Source: Mesorhizobium sp. M7A.F.Ca.US.008.03.1.1 (GTDB lineage Bacteria; Pseudomonadota; Alphaproteobacteria; Rhizobiales; Rhizobiaceae). Taken from it: DNA of 64,000 nt. Each line of letters starts with the position of its first letter. Position 1 is the stretch's first letter. The stretch is from assembly GCF_003997495.1 (NCBI RefSeq), contig NZ_RZRU01000002.1, positions 434,001 to 498,000 of the forward strand. The letters run 5' to 3'. The position numbers and the translations under genes were made by a program. Below are positions 1-8,298 of this stretch, one piece after another. The notes under the pieces are model-generated. The model did no database searches and was not told where the DNA came from. It saw only the letters and a program-made list of their open reading frames with translations.

Positions 1-1
1 C

Positions 2-838
2 CACCACGGCACCGCGCGCGTGCAGCCGGCCAAGCTGGTGCGCGGCTTGTCCGAAGCCGTCGAACGGCTTGGCGTGCCGATCTACGAACAGACCACCGTG
101 ACCGGCATCGAGAAGGGCAAGGTCATGACGAACCGCGGCACGGTGCGCGCGCCGATCATCATCCGCGCCACGGAAGGCTTCACGGCCGGCATACCAGGCA
201 ACGAACGGCTCTGGCTGCCGCTCAACAGCGCGCAGATCATCACCGAGCCGCTGCCGCAGTCGCTATGGGACGAGATCGGCTGGCAAGGCCATGAACTCCT
301 GGGCGACGCCGCGCACGCCTATTGCTATGCCCAGCGCACGAGGGAAGGCCGCATCACCATGGGCGGACGCGGCGTACCCTATCGCTACGGATCGCAAACG
401 GATGTGCGCGGCCAGACGCAGCAGGCGACCATCGAGAGCCTGCATGCCATCCTCACCCGGCTGCTGCCGCAGACAGCCAGGCTTCGCATCGACCACGCCT
501 GGTGCGGCGTCCTGGGCGTGCCGCGCGACTGGTGCACGACATCAGGCCTCGACCTTGAAACCGGCATCGGCTGGGCTGGCGGCTATGTCGGGCTCGGCGT
601 CTCGAGCTCCAACCTTTCAGGCCGCACGCTGCGCGACCTCATCCTGCGCCGCGACACCGAACTGCCCCGCCTGCCCTGGGTCAACCGAAAGGTCAGCAAA
701 TGGGAGCCCGAGCCGATGCGCTGGCTCGGTGTCCACTCGATGTATCAGCTCTACCGCGTCGCCGACGAGCGCGAGGAAGCCGGCCTCCAGCACACGTCGA
801 AACTGGCCGCGATCGCCGACCGCATCACCGGGCATTGA
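2..838 (+). CDS. FAD-dependent amine/amino-acid oxidase (DAO family), 5' end missing
   Basis: This is the C-terminal part (about 278 residues) of a flavin oxidoreductase of the D-amino-acid-oxidase fold; the N-terminal Rossmann motif lies left of the window. The frame is open to the window edge, so the GTG near position 20 is not taken as a start. The end shows the family's closing FAD-binding stretch, GWAGGYVGLGVSSSNLSGR, followed by a long tail. Relatives oxidise secondary or primary amines such as sarcosine, glycine or gamma-glutamylputrescine; the substrate cannot be read here. A cupin gene follows 57 bases downstream on the same strand and is probably co-transcribed. Confidence 0.8.
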   Translation, partial: HHGTARVQPAKLVRGLSEAVERLGVPIYEQTTVTGIEKGKVMTNRGTVRAPIIIRATEGFTAGIPGNERLWLPLNSAQIITEPLPQSLWDEIGWQGHELLGDAAHAYCYAQRTREGRITMGGRGVPYRYGSQTDVRGQTQQATIESLHAILTRLLPQTARLRIDHAWCGVLGVPRDWCTTSGLDLETGIGWAGGYVGLGVSSSNLSGRTLRDLILRRDTELPRLPWVNRKVSKWEPEPMRWLGVHSMYQLYRVADEREEAGLQHTSKLAAIADRITGH

Positions 839-895
839 GCCTTCGGCAAAAGTCCAAAAACCTTCTGCATTTTCAGTGCCTGCCCGGAGACTGCC

Positions 896-1252
896 ATGAC
901 TGACTTCCAGATCTTCGCCCACCTCGCCTCGATCGATCTCGGCGAGCCCGAACCCAAGCCGACCTCGATCAGCGGCGATCAGCTCGAAGCGTCGAAGACG
1001 CTGTGGACCTCGCCGGACGGCACACTGGAAGTCGGCGTTTGGGAGTGCACATCAGGCCGCTTCACGGCCTCGCGCGACAGCAATTCCGAAACCTGCCACA
1101 TCGTCTCGGGCCGCGTCTCGCTGCATGGTCCCGATGGCCGCAGCGAGGACGTCGGCCCGGGCGAAATGCTGGTGCTGCCGAAAGGCTGGAAAGGCGAATG
1201 GACGATCCACGAGAAGACGCGGAAGCTCTACATCCTGCACTTCGAGGCGTGA
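896..1252 (+). CDS. Cupin_3 (DUF861) domain protein
   Basis: A 118-residue single-domain cupin. The centre (SETCHIVSGRVSLHGPDG, then GEMLVLPKGWKGEW) matches the Cupin_3 family that includes (S)-ureidoglycine aminohydrolase-like and EutQ-like small cupins. No signal peptide or membrane segment is seen, so it should be cytosolic. It sits directly behind a FAD amine oxidase, an arrangement often found in amine catabolism operons; a role in handling a reactive product is only inference. The ATG at 896 is the first start that keeps the full cupin fold. Confidence 0.8.
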   Translation: MTDFQIFAHLASIDLGEPEPKPTSISGDQLEASKTLWTSPDGTLEVGVWECTSGRFTASRDSNSETCHIVSGRVSLHGPDGRSEDVGPGEMLVLPKGWKGEWTIHEKTRKLYILHFEA

Positions 1253-1269
1253 TCCGGCTGGTACAGCCG

Positions 1270-1536
1270 CTACTCGTCGTCTGAACGATTGCTCTCGGTG
1301 ACAACAGGCTTGCCTTCTATCACCTGCCGCAAGGCGTCGTTGATGCGGTCCTGCCAACCGGGACCGTCCTCCTGGAAATGGTCAAGCACGGCGCGGTCGA
1401 TCCGGATCGAAACAAGCTCCCTGACGCCTGGAGCGGCCGAAGGCTCACGAACCGGGGCAGCCGGCTTCTTTACTGGCTTGAAAGCCGCCTCGGCGGCCGT
1501 CATTGGATTTGTCGGTCGGCGCGGAGGATTTGCCAT
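1270..1536 (-). CDS. BrnA-like antitoxin family protein, orphan
   Basis: An 88-residue protein starting MANPPRR, chosen over an upstream in-frame start because AGGGG lies about 7 bases ahead of this ATG. The first half is low-complexity, rich in Pro, Ala and Lys. The second half, VSIRIDRAVLDHFQEDGPGWQDRINDALR, matches the ribbon-helix-helix region of BrnA antitoxins. BrnA normally represses transcription and neutralises the BrnT RNase encoded directly upstream. No BrnT-like frame is visible here: upstream is nasA (stop at 1637). It may be a solitary regulator or the remnant of a module. Confidence 0.65.
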   Translation of the reverse strand: MANPPRRPTNPMTAAEAAFKPVKKPAAPVREPSAAPGVRELVSIRIDRAVLDHFQEDGPGWQDRINDALRQVIEGKPVVTESNRSDDE

Positions 1537-1636
1537 TGGGTGCCCCTGACTGAAGACGATTCGTGCTCGACACTGCAAGCTTGCACCACCTTAGCCCAAC
1601 CAGCGTCGTCGCGCAGGTCCCCTTTGGTCAGGACGA

Positions 1637-4483
1637 TCACTCGGCTGCCTGGAGACTCTGTGCGTTGATGATCACCCTGATCTCGGCGCGGCAGGAGCCG
1701 CAATTCGTGCCGGCATTCAGGGCCGCACCGATTGCCGCGACGCTGCCGCAGCCGCCGCGCACCGCTTCCGCGATCTGGTTGGCGCCGACGCCGAAACAGG
1801 AGCAGACGATGGCGCCGCGGTCGACGTCGATCCCGCCCGGCCGCCCGGCCACGATAGCCAGCCTGCCGCGCCGATCGACATGATCGGCGCTCAACTGTTC
1901 CGCCGCCCAGCCGCGCGACACGGCCACCGGGCCGGGTGCGACGAACAAGGCCCCGGACAGTTGATCCCCGTCGAAGGCGGCGATGCGATGCTGGCCGGCG
2001 TCGCGGTCGTGATAGGCAAGCATTTCCGCGCCCGGTGACGCGCCGGACAGCGACCCGGCAAAGCTGGCCCAGTCGATCTGGTCGTCGGCAAAGGCAAGTT
2101 CGACCCGCCAGCCGCCCTTGCATTTGGCCATGGCCCAGTAGGCCGCAGTATCAGGCGCCGGTCTCTGCCGCGTCACAGCAAAGCCGAAGGCCTTTGCCGT
2201 GAATTTCTCAATACGGGCAGCGACATGTTTCAGCGCCGGCTGGCCGGAAATCGGATCGGTGAGCGGCGCGGTCAGCGTGTCGAGCCGGCCCTTGGCGGAA
2301 AACTGATCGGTCCAGTGCATCGGTGCAAACAGGCTGCCCTGGCGCTGGCGCGCCGTCACCAACGCACGCACCAGCACGTCGCCGCGCGGACTGGAAACGC
2401 GTGCGATGTCGGCGTCGCCAATGCCAAAGCGCTGCGCATCCGCCGGGTGGATTTCGACGAAGGGTTCGGCGATGTGCTGCGAAAGCCGCGGGCTTTTCCC
2501 CGTCCGCGTCATGGTGTGCCAATGGTCGCGGATACGGCCGGTGTTGAGGATCAGCGGATAGTCGGGGCTGGTGCGGACTTCCGTGGTCGGGCGGATGGCG
2601 ATGAAGCGCGCTTTGCGGTCGGGCGTGTAGAAATCGCCGTTGGCGAAGAAGCGGGTGTTTTCGCCCCCTGGTTTAAGTCCAGCTTGAGCGCCCCCCTCTG
2701 GCCTGCCGGCCATCTCCCCCTCGAGGGGGGAGATTGGCAGCTTCGCCGACTGCCCTTGGTTTGCGAAGTTGGTAATTGGCGAAAGCTGTAGTGACAGCCG
2801 ATCTCCCCCCCTGAGGGGGAGATGGTCGGCAGGCCAGAGGGGGGCGTCTTGGCTCGGCGCTGGCCATTGAAAGGGCTCAAGCGCCTCATACCCCTCCGTA
2901 TCGATCCCGGCATGAGCCCCAATATCGAAATCCCGCACGCCGTCATTCTCGAACCCCGACAGCGCGGCGTGCTCGGCGAACACCCCCGCCGGCGACGCAT
3001 AGGAAAACGCTTCGCCAAATCCCATCCGCTTGCCCACCTCGGCGACAATCCGCCAGTCGGGCCTTGCCTCCCCGGGCACGGGCAAAAAAGCGCGCTGGCG
3101 TGAGATACGGCGCTCGGAATTGGTGACGGTGCCGTCCTTCTCGCCCCAGGCGGCGGCGGGCAGCCGGACATGGGCGTGCCGGACGGTGTCGGTCTGGGCC
3201 AAGACGTCTGACACCACGACGAACGGGCACGCCTTGATCGCCGCTTCGACGGCGCCGGCATCCGGCATCGAATCGACCGGATTGGTGGCCATGATCCACA
3301 GCGCCTTGATGCGCCCGTCGGCCAACGCCTGGAACATCTCGACCGCCTTCAGGCCGGGCTTCTGCGCGATATCAGGCGCGTTCCAGAAGCGCTGCACACG
3401 GTCGCGATGGTCTGGGTTTTCGATCTCCATATGGGCGGCCAGCATGTTGGCCATGCCGCCGACCTCGCGCCCGCCCATGGCGTTGGGCTGGCCTGTCACC
3501 GAGAACGGCCCAGCGCCGGGTTTGCCGATGCGGCCGGTGGCGAGATGGCAGTTGATAATGGCGTTGACCTTGTCGGTGCCCGAAGACGACTGGTTCACCC
3601 CCTGGCTGTAGACGGTCACTGTCTTGGCCGTCGCAGCAAACAGGCTGTAGAAACGACCAAGCTCGTCCTCGCTCAGGCCCGTGGCGGCGGCGACGCCGGC
3701 CAGGTCGAGCGCCGATGCCGCGAACAGCGCTTGCCCGAAGCCGGTCGTGTGCGTCGTGATGTAGGTACGGTCGAGCGCATTGTGCTGGCCGAGATAGGCG
3801 AGCAGGCCGGTAAACAAAGCGACGTCGCCATCGGGCGCGATCGCCAGATGCATGTCGGCGATGTCGGCGGTCATGGTGCGGCGCGGATCGACCAGCACGA
3901 TCTTCATCTCCGGCCGCTTTTCCCGGGCCGCCGCGATGCGCTGGTAGAGCACCGGATGGCACCAGGCGAGGTTGGAGCCGACCAGCACGATCAGGTCGGC
4001 AAGCTCCAAATCGTCATAGGTTCCCGGCACGGTGTCGGAGCCGAAGGCGCGGCGGTGGCCGGCGACCGAGGAGGCCATGCACAGGCGCGAATTGGTGTCG
4101 ATGTTGGCGGAGCCGACAAAGCCCTTCATCAGCTTGTTGGCGACGTAATAGTCCTCGGTCAGCAACTGGCCGGAGACGTAGAAGGCGACCGCATCCGGGC
4201 CATGCTGGGCGATGGTTTGCGAGAAGGTCGAGGCGACCAGGTCGAGCGCTTCGTCCCAGCCGGCGCGGCGGCCGTGGATCTCCGGATGGAGCAGCCTGCC
4301 GTCGAGGTCGATGGTCTCGGCCAGTGCCGAGCCCTTGGAGCAGAGCCGGCCGAAATTGGCCGGGTGGTCGGGGTCGCCGCGGACGGACACCTGCCCGTCC
4401 GCGGCGACCTTCGCCAGCACGCCGCAGCCCACCCCGCAATAGGGGCAGGTGGTCCTCACCTCGCGCGCTTCGTCGATCTCCAT
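1637..4483 (-). CDS. nasA: Assimilatory nitrate reductase catalytic subunit with C-terminal BFD [2Fe-2S] domain and in-frame repeat insertion
   Basis: Reduces nitrate to nitrite in the cytoplasm with a Mo-bis-MGD cofactor. The N-terminus has the [4Fe-4S] ligands C13, C16, C20 (CPYCGVGCG) and C48 (LCSKGS). The molybdopterin oxidoreductase fold and dinucleotide-binding domain follow. The last 60 residues form a BFD-like [2Fe-2S] domain (CSCFG ... NCGSC). The start MEIDEAREVR lies 4 bases after the nirD stop and was preferred over an upstream in-frame ATG. At 948 residues it is longer than I would expect: about 50 residues, from PLWPADHLPL to PISPLEGEMAGRPEGG, are encoded by a palindromic repeat at 2691-2845 and fall between the main fold and the FFANGDFYTPD segment. 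Last gene of the nrt-nir-nas operon. Confidence 0.93.
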   Translation of the reverse strand: MEIDEAREVRTTCPYCGVGCGVLAKVAADGQVSVRGDPDHPANFGRLCSKGSALAETIDLDGRLLHPEIHGRRAGWDEALDLVASTFSQTIAQHGPDAVAFYVSGQLLTEDYYVANKLMKGFVGSANIDTNSRLCMASSVAGHRRAFGSDTVPGTYDDLELADLIVLVGSNLAWCHPVLYQRIAAAREKRPEMKIVLVDPRRTMTADIADMHLAIAPDGDVALFTGLLAYLGQHNALDRTYITTHTTGFGQALFAASALDLAGVAAATGLSEDELGRFYSLFAATAKTVTVYSQGVNQSSSGTDKVNAIINCHLATGRIGKPGAGPFSVTGQPNAMGGREVGGMANMLAAHMEIENPDHRDRVQRFWNAPDIAQKPGLKAVEMFQALADGRIKALWIMATNPVDSMPDAGAVEAAIKACPFVVVSDVLAQTDTVRHAHVRLPAAAWGEKDGTVTNSERRISRQRAFLPVPGEARPDWRIVAEVGKRMGFGEAFSYASPAGVFAEHAALSGFENDGVRDFDIGAHAGIDTEGYEALEPFQWPAPSQDAPLWPADHLPLRGGDRLSLQLSPITNFANQGQSAKLPISPLEGEMAGRPEGGAQAGLKPGGENTRFFANGDFYTPDRKARFIAIRPTTEVRTSPDYPLILNTGRIRDHWHTMTRTGKSPRLSQHIAEPFVEIHPADAQRFGIGDADIARVSSPRGDVLVRALVTARQRQGSLFAPMHWTDQFSAKGRLDTLTAPLTDPISGQPALKHVAARIEKFTAKAFGFAVTRQRPAPDTAAYWAMAKCKGGWRVELAFADDQIDWASFAGSLSGASPGAEMLAYHDRDAGQHRIAAFDGDQLSGALFVAPGPVAVSRGWAAEQLSADHVDRRGRLAIVAGRPGGIDVDRGAIVCSCFGVGANQIAEAVRGGCGSVAAIGAALNAGTNCGSCRAEIRVIINAQSLQAAE
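2691..2845. repeat. Palindromic repeat, copy A, inside nasA
   Basis: A 155-base element bounded by inverted ends (ccccctctggcctgcc at the left, ggcaggccagagggg at the right), with inner inverted blocks built on ctccccctc and gagggggag and on ttggcagctt. It is closely similar in sequence, length and orientation to 4860-5013. It interrupts the nasA frame without a stop codon. Confidence 0.88.
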
Positions 4484-4487
4484 GAGT

Positions 4488-4817
4488 TCAGGCCGCGCGG
4501 CTGGCCAGCGCTTCCAGCGCAATGAACAGACGCTCGCCTTCGACCCGCACCGGAATGGTGCGCACGGCGCCCTCGTCGGCGCCGAGCGCCTTGCCCGTCT
4601 CCAGCAAAATCCCCCAATTGTGCAAGGGGCAGGTCACCGCCGTGCCGTGCACGATGCCCTGGCTGAGCGGTCCGCCTCTGTGCGGGCATTGGTCATCGAT
4701 AGCGTAGACCTGATCGTCCTGGGTGCGGAAGATCGCGACCTTGCCTTCCGGGGTGGCGAGGCAGCGTGCGCCGCGGCGCGGGATGTCGGAAAGGGAGCCG
4801 ATCGATATCCAGTTCAT
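4488..4817 (-). CDS. nirD: Nitrite reductase (NADH) small subunit, Rieske type
   Basis: A 109-residue Rieske-like protein that partners NirB in the assimilatory nitrite reductase reducing nitrite to ammonium. It keeps both halves of the Rieske cluster motif, CPHRGG near residue 44 and CPLHNW near residue 63, so it should bind a [2Fe-2S] cluster, unlike enterobacterial NirD which has lost the ligands. It lies between nirB and nasA. The gap to nirB is enlarged by a palindromic repeat (4860-5013), while the gap to nasA is only 4 bases. Confidence 0.93.
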   Translation of the reverse strand: MNWISIGSLSDIPRRGARCLATPEGKVAIFRTQDDQVYAIDDQCPHRGGPLSQGIVHGTAVTCPLHNWGILLETGKALGADEGAVRTIPVRVEGERLFIALEALASRAA

Positions 4818-4859
4818 GGGGCATTCCTCGGCTTTGCTTGATCTGAATGCGCCAAGGCA

Positions 4860-5013
4860 CCCCCCTCTGTCCTGCCGGACATCTCCCCCTCAAGGGGGGA
4901 GATTGGCAGCTTCACTCCCGGCGCCTTTTCTTCAACACTGGAGATTGGCGAAAGCAGGTGTAACATCCCATCTCCCCCCTTGAGGGGGAGATGGCCGGCA
5001 GGCCAGAGGGGGG
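4860..5013. repeat. Palindromic repeat, copy B, between nirB and nirD
   Basis: A 154-base element with inverted ends (ccccctctgtcctgcc and ggcaggccagagggg) and inner ctccccctcaag / cttgagggggag arms. It matches the copy inside nasA in length, order of blocks and orientation. Read on the minus strand it is open in one frame and would encode the same LPISPLEGEMSGR-type peptide as the nasA copy. As a transcribed hairpin between nirB and nirD it could affect message stability. Confidence 0.88.
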
Positions 5014-5034
5014 TGGCTCGCGAAAACATCTCCA

Positions 5035-7485
5035 TCACTCCGCCGCCTGCGCAAACCCGACCGAGGCCATCGGCCGGAATTCGTGCTTGTCCTTGCCGGA
5101 AACGCGTTCCGACCACGGGTCGACCTGGGCGAATTTCTGGCTGAAGACGAAGCGCTCGTAGAACGCCTTGCGCTTGTCGCCATCGTCCATGATCTGGCGC
5201 TTGATCTCGGGGATGCCGATGCGCTTGGCCCATTTGTAGATGCGCTCCAGATAGCGTCCCTGCTCGCGGTACATCTGCGTCAGCGCCACGATATGCTCAA
5301 GCGCCTCATCCTCGGTCCTGACCAGGCCGAGCACCTCGGTGCCCTTGATGTCGAGGCCGGCCGCCCCCGCGAAATGGATCTCGTAGCCGGAGTCGACGCA
5401 GATAACGCCGACATCCTTGCAGGTCGCCTCCGCGCAGTTCCTCGGACAGCCCGACACCGCCATCTTCACCTTGGCCGGCGTCCACGAGCCCCACATGAAT
5501 TTCTCGATGCGGATGCCGAGGCCTGTCGAATCCTGCGTGCCGAAGCGGCACCAGTCCGAGCCGACGCAGGTCTTCACCGTGCGCAGGCCCTTGGCATAGG
5601 CATGGCCGGAGACGAAGCCGGCCTGGCCGAGATCGGCCCACACCGCCGGCAGGTCCTCCTTGCGGATGCCGAGCATGTCGATGCGCTGGCCGCCGGTGAC
5701 CTTGACCATCGGGATCTCGAACTTGTCGACGACGTCGGCGATGGCGCGCAGTTCGGCGGCGTTGGTCACGCCGCCCCACATGCGCGGCACCACCGAATAG
5801 GTGCCATCCTTCTGGATGTTGGCATGGACGCGCTCGTTGATGAAGCGCGACTGGTAGTCGTCGGCATAGTCGTCCGGCCAATCGCAGACGAGATAGTAGT
5901 TGAGCGCCGGCCGGCATTTGGCGCAGCCGCAGGAGGTCGTCCACTCCAGTTCCTGCATGACAGCGGGAATAGTCTTCAGGCTCTTGGCCTTGATCAGCCG
6001 GCGCACCTCGTCATGGCCGAGGGTGGTGCAGCCGCACATCGGCTGCACCGCCGCCGGATTGTATTTGTCGCCAATGGTCAGCACCATCAGCTTCTCGACC
6101 AGCCCGGTGCAGGAACCGCACGAGGCAGAGGCCTTGGTGTGGGCGCGCACATCGTCGAGCGAGGTCAGCCCCTTGGCAGTGATTGCGCCGGTGATCTTTC
6201 CCTTGCAAACGCCGTTGCAGCCGCAGATTTCCGCATCATCCGGCAAGGCTGCAACGGCCGCCATAGGGTCCAGCGGAGCACCCCCCTGGTAGGATTGGCC
6301 GAAGATGAGCGTATCGCGCATCTCGGATATGTCGGTCTGCTTCTTCTTCAGATCGTTGAACCAGGCGCCGTCGGCCGTCTCGCCATAGAGCACGGTGCCG
6401 ATGATGCGGTCGTCCTTGAGCACCAGGCGCTTGTAGACGCCAGCGGCCGCGTCGCGCAGCACGATCTCCTGGCGGTCCTCACCCTCGGCGAAGTCGCCGA
6501 GCGAGAACAGATCGATACCGGTGACCTTGAGCTTGGTCGGCGTGTCCATATGGACGAAGGCCGCCGCCTCGTTGCCGGCAAGCTGGCTGGCTGCAACCCG
6601 CGCCATCTCGTAGAGCGGTGCGACGAGGCCATAGACCTGGCCGTCGACCTCGGCGCATTCGCCGAGCGCGTAGATGTCGGGATCGTTGCTGCGCATGCCT
6701 GCATCGACGACGATGCCCCTGTTGACGGCGATGCCGGCCTGTTTGGCCAGCGCCGAATTCGGCCTGATGCCGACGGCCATGACCACCAGCGTCGCCGGAA
6801 TGATGGTGCCGTCGGCCAGTTCCACCTGCCCGACCTTGCCCTTGCCTGTGATCGCCTGTGTATTGGCCTTGGTGATGACCTTGATGCCGCGCTGCTCCAC
6901 TGCACGCTGCAGCAGATAACCGGCAGCCGGATCGAGTTGGCGCTCCATCAATGTCGGCATGACATGCAGCACGGTGACGTCCATGCCTTGTGCGTTCAAG
7001 CCCGCCGCCGCCTCCAGCCCGAGCAGGCCGCCGCCGATGACCACCGCCTTGGCCCGCGACTGCGCGGCGAGCATCATCGCCTGCACGTCGTCGAGATCGC
7101 GATAGGTCAGCACGCCCGGCAGATCGTGGCCGGGCACCGGAATGATGAACGGCACCGAGCCGGTGGCGATGACGAGCTTGTCGTAGGGCTCGGTGACGCC
7201 ATGGTCGGAGGTGACGGTCTTCGCCGTCCGGTCGATGGCGACGATCTTGTGGCCCTTGTAGAGGGTTATGTTGTTGGCGATGTACCAACCGTCGCCATGG
7301 ATGATGATCTCCTCATAGGCCTTTTCGCCCGACAGCACCGGCGACAGCATGATGCGGTCGTAATTGACGCGCGGCTCGGCGTTGAAGATGGTGACGGTGT
7401 AGCGGCCCGGAGCCTGTTCCAGCAGGTGCTCCAGCATGCGCCCAGGGGCCATGCCATTGCCGATGATGACAAGTCTTTCACTCAT
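5035..7485 (-). CDS. nirB: Nitrite reductase (NADH) large subunit
   Basis: An 816-residue siroheme flavoprotein that reduces nitrite to ammonium with NADH in the cytoplasm. Domains in order: an FAD/NAD-binding pyridine nucleotide reductase (residues 1 to about 400, starting VIIGNGMAPGR), a BFD-type [2Fe-2S] domain (CGCNGVCKG ... CGSC, about 420-470), the ferredoxin-like half domain, and the siroheme/[4Fe-4S] domain with CVGSDWCRFG and SGCPRNCAEATC near residues 635-690. Length and motifs are typical. The ATG at 7485 lies 4 bases after the stop of the ABC ATPase gene, so nitrate uptake and reduction are one transcription unit. Confidence 0.96.
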   Translation of the reverse strand: MSERLVIIGNGMAPGRMLEHLLEQAPGRYTVTIFNAEPRVNYDRIMLSPVLSGEKAYEEIIIHGDGWYIANNITLYKGHKIVAIDRTAKTVTSDHGVTEPYDKLVIATGSVPFIIPVPGHDLPGVLTYRDLDDVQAMMLAAQSRAKAVVIGGGLLGLEAAAGLNAQGMDVTVLHVMPTLMERQLDPAAGYLLQRAVEQRGIKVITKANTQAITGKGKVGQVELADGTIIPATLVVMAVGIRPNSALAKQAGIAVNRGIVVDAGMRSNDPDIYALGECAEVDGQVYGLVAPLYEMARVAASQLAGNEAAAFVHMDTPTKLKVTGIDLFSLGDFAEGEDRQEIVLRDAAAGVYKRLVLKDDRIIGTVLYGETADGAWFNDLKKKQTDISEMRDTLIFGQSYQGGAPLDPMAAVAALPDDAEICGCNGVCKGKITGAITAKGLTSLDDVRAHTKASASCGSCTGLVEKLMVLTIGDKYNPAAVQPMCGCTTLGHDEVRRLIKAKSLKTIPAVMQELEWTTSCGCAKCRPALNYYLVCDWPDDYADDYQSRFINERVHANIQKDGTYSVVPRMWGGVTNAAELRAIADVVDKFEIPMVKVTGGQRIDMLGIRKEDLPAVWADLGQAGFVSGHAYAKGLRTVKTCVGSDWCRFGTQDSTGLGIRIEKFMWGSWTPAKVKMAVSGCPRNCAEATCKDVGVICVDSGYEIHFAGAAGLDIKGTEVLGLVRTEDEALEHIVALTQMYREQGRYLERIYKWAKRIGIPEIKRQIMDDGDKRKAFYERFVFSQKFAQVDPWSERVSGKDKHEFRPMASVGFAQAAE

Positions 7486-7489
7486 GGTG

Positions 7490-8287
7490 CTACTCCGCGG
7501 CTTCGACGAAGCGGTGGCGTTCGTAGAGGAACTTCAGCACCGCCTCGCGGCAGCGCAGGAAGGTCCGGTCGGAAGAGAGTTCGACGCGCCGGCGCGGCCG
7601 CGCCAGCGGCACGGCAAGCACCTCGCCGATGGTCGCGGCCGGGCCGTTGGTCATCATGACGATGCGGTCGGACAGCAGCACCGCCTCGTCGACATCATGG
7701 GTGATCATGATCGTCGTCGAGCCGAGCCTGGAATGGATGTCCATCACCGCGTCCTGCAGATGGGCGCGCGTCAGAGCGTCGAGCGCACCGAACGGCTCGT
7801 CGAGCAGCAGGATCTTGGGCTCCATGGCCAGCGCCCGGGCAATGCCGACGCGCTGCTTCATGCCTCCGGAGATTTCCGCCGGGCGCTTGTCCTTGGCATG
7901 CGCCATCTGCACGAGATCGAGATTGCGCATGATCCAGTCGTGCCGCTCGGCCTTGCTCTTCGAACGGCCGAAAACCTTCGATACCGCGAGGTTGATGTTT
8001 TCGTAGACGGTCAGCCACGGCAGCAGCGAATGGTTCTGGAACACCACGGCGCGTTCGGGACCGGGGCTGTCGACCTCCTTGTCCTCGAGCAGCACGGCGC
8101 CCGCGGACACCTTGGTCAGCCCGGCGACCAGGTTGAGCAAGGTCGACTTGCCGCAACCGGAATGGCCGATGATGGAGACGAATTCGCCCTTGTCGATGGT
8201 CAGCCTGATGTCTTTCAGCACCTCGCTGACCTGATTGCCACGGGCAAAGGATTTGTCGATATGGTCGAGCTTCAGATAGGCCGTCAT
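7490..8287 (-). CDS. nrtD: Nitrate ABC transporter ATP-binding protein
   Basis: A 265-residue ATPase that energises nitrate import. Walker A is GHSGCGKST at residues 41-49, the signature is [14 protein letters not shown], and Walker B is [11 protein letters not shown], followed by the switch His in MITHDVDEA. It is the single-domain NrtD/NasD type; there is no fused substrate-binding domain as in NrtC. The start MTAYLKLDH was chosen because the longer frame upstream only reads through the permease gene in another frame. It lies between nrtB (11-base gap) and nirB. Confidence 0.92.
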   Translation of the reverse strand: MTAYLKLDHIDKSFARGNQVSEVLKDIRLTIDKGEFVSIIGHSGCGKSTLLNLVAGLTKVSAGAVLLEDKEVDSPGPERAVVFQNHSLLPWLTVYENINLAVSKVFGRSKSKAERHDWIMRNLDLVQMAHAKDKRPAEISGGMKQRVGIARALAMEPKILLLDEPFGALDALTRAHLQDAVMDIHSRLGSTTIMITHDVDEAVLLSDRIVMMTNGPAATIGEVLAVPLARPRRRVELSSDRTFLRCREAVLKFLYERHRFVEAAE

Positions 8288-8298
8288 CGCCGCTCTCC

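Noticed and set aside
47-899. Overlapping plus-strand frames inside the first oxidoreductase gene
   Set aside because: Arg/Ala/Pro-rich alternative frames of the true coding sequence.
3407-4525. Long open frame antisense to nasA
   Set aside because: Entirely inside nasA, rich in Arg, Gly and His runs, no recognisable domain.
5083-7659. Very long open frame antisense to nirB
   Set aside because: Its composition mirrors the coding strand of nirB, with no family motif or ribosome site; a typical high-GC shadow.
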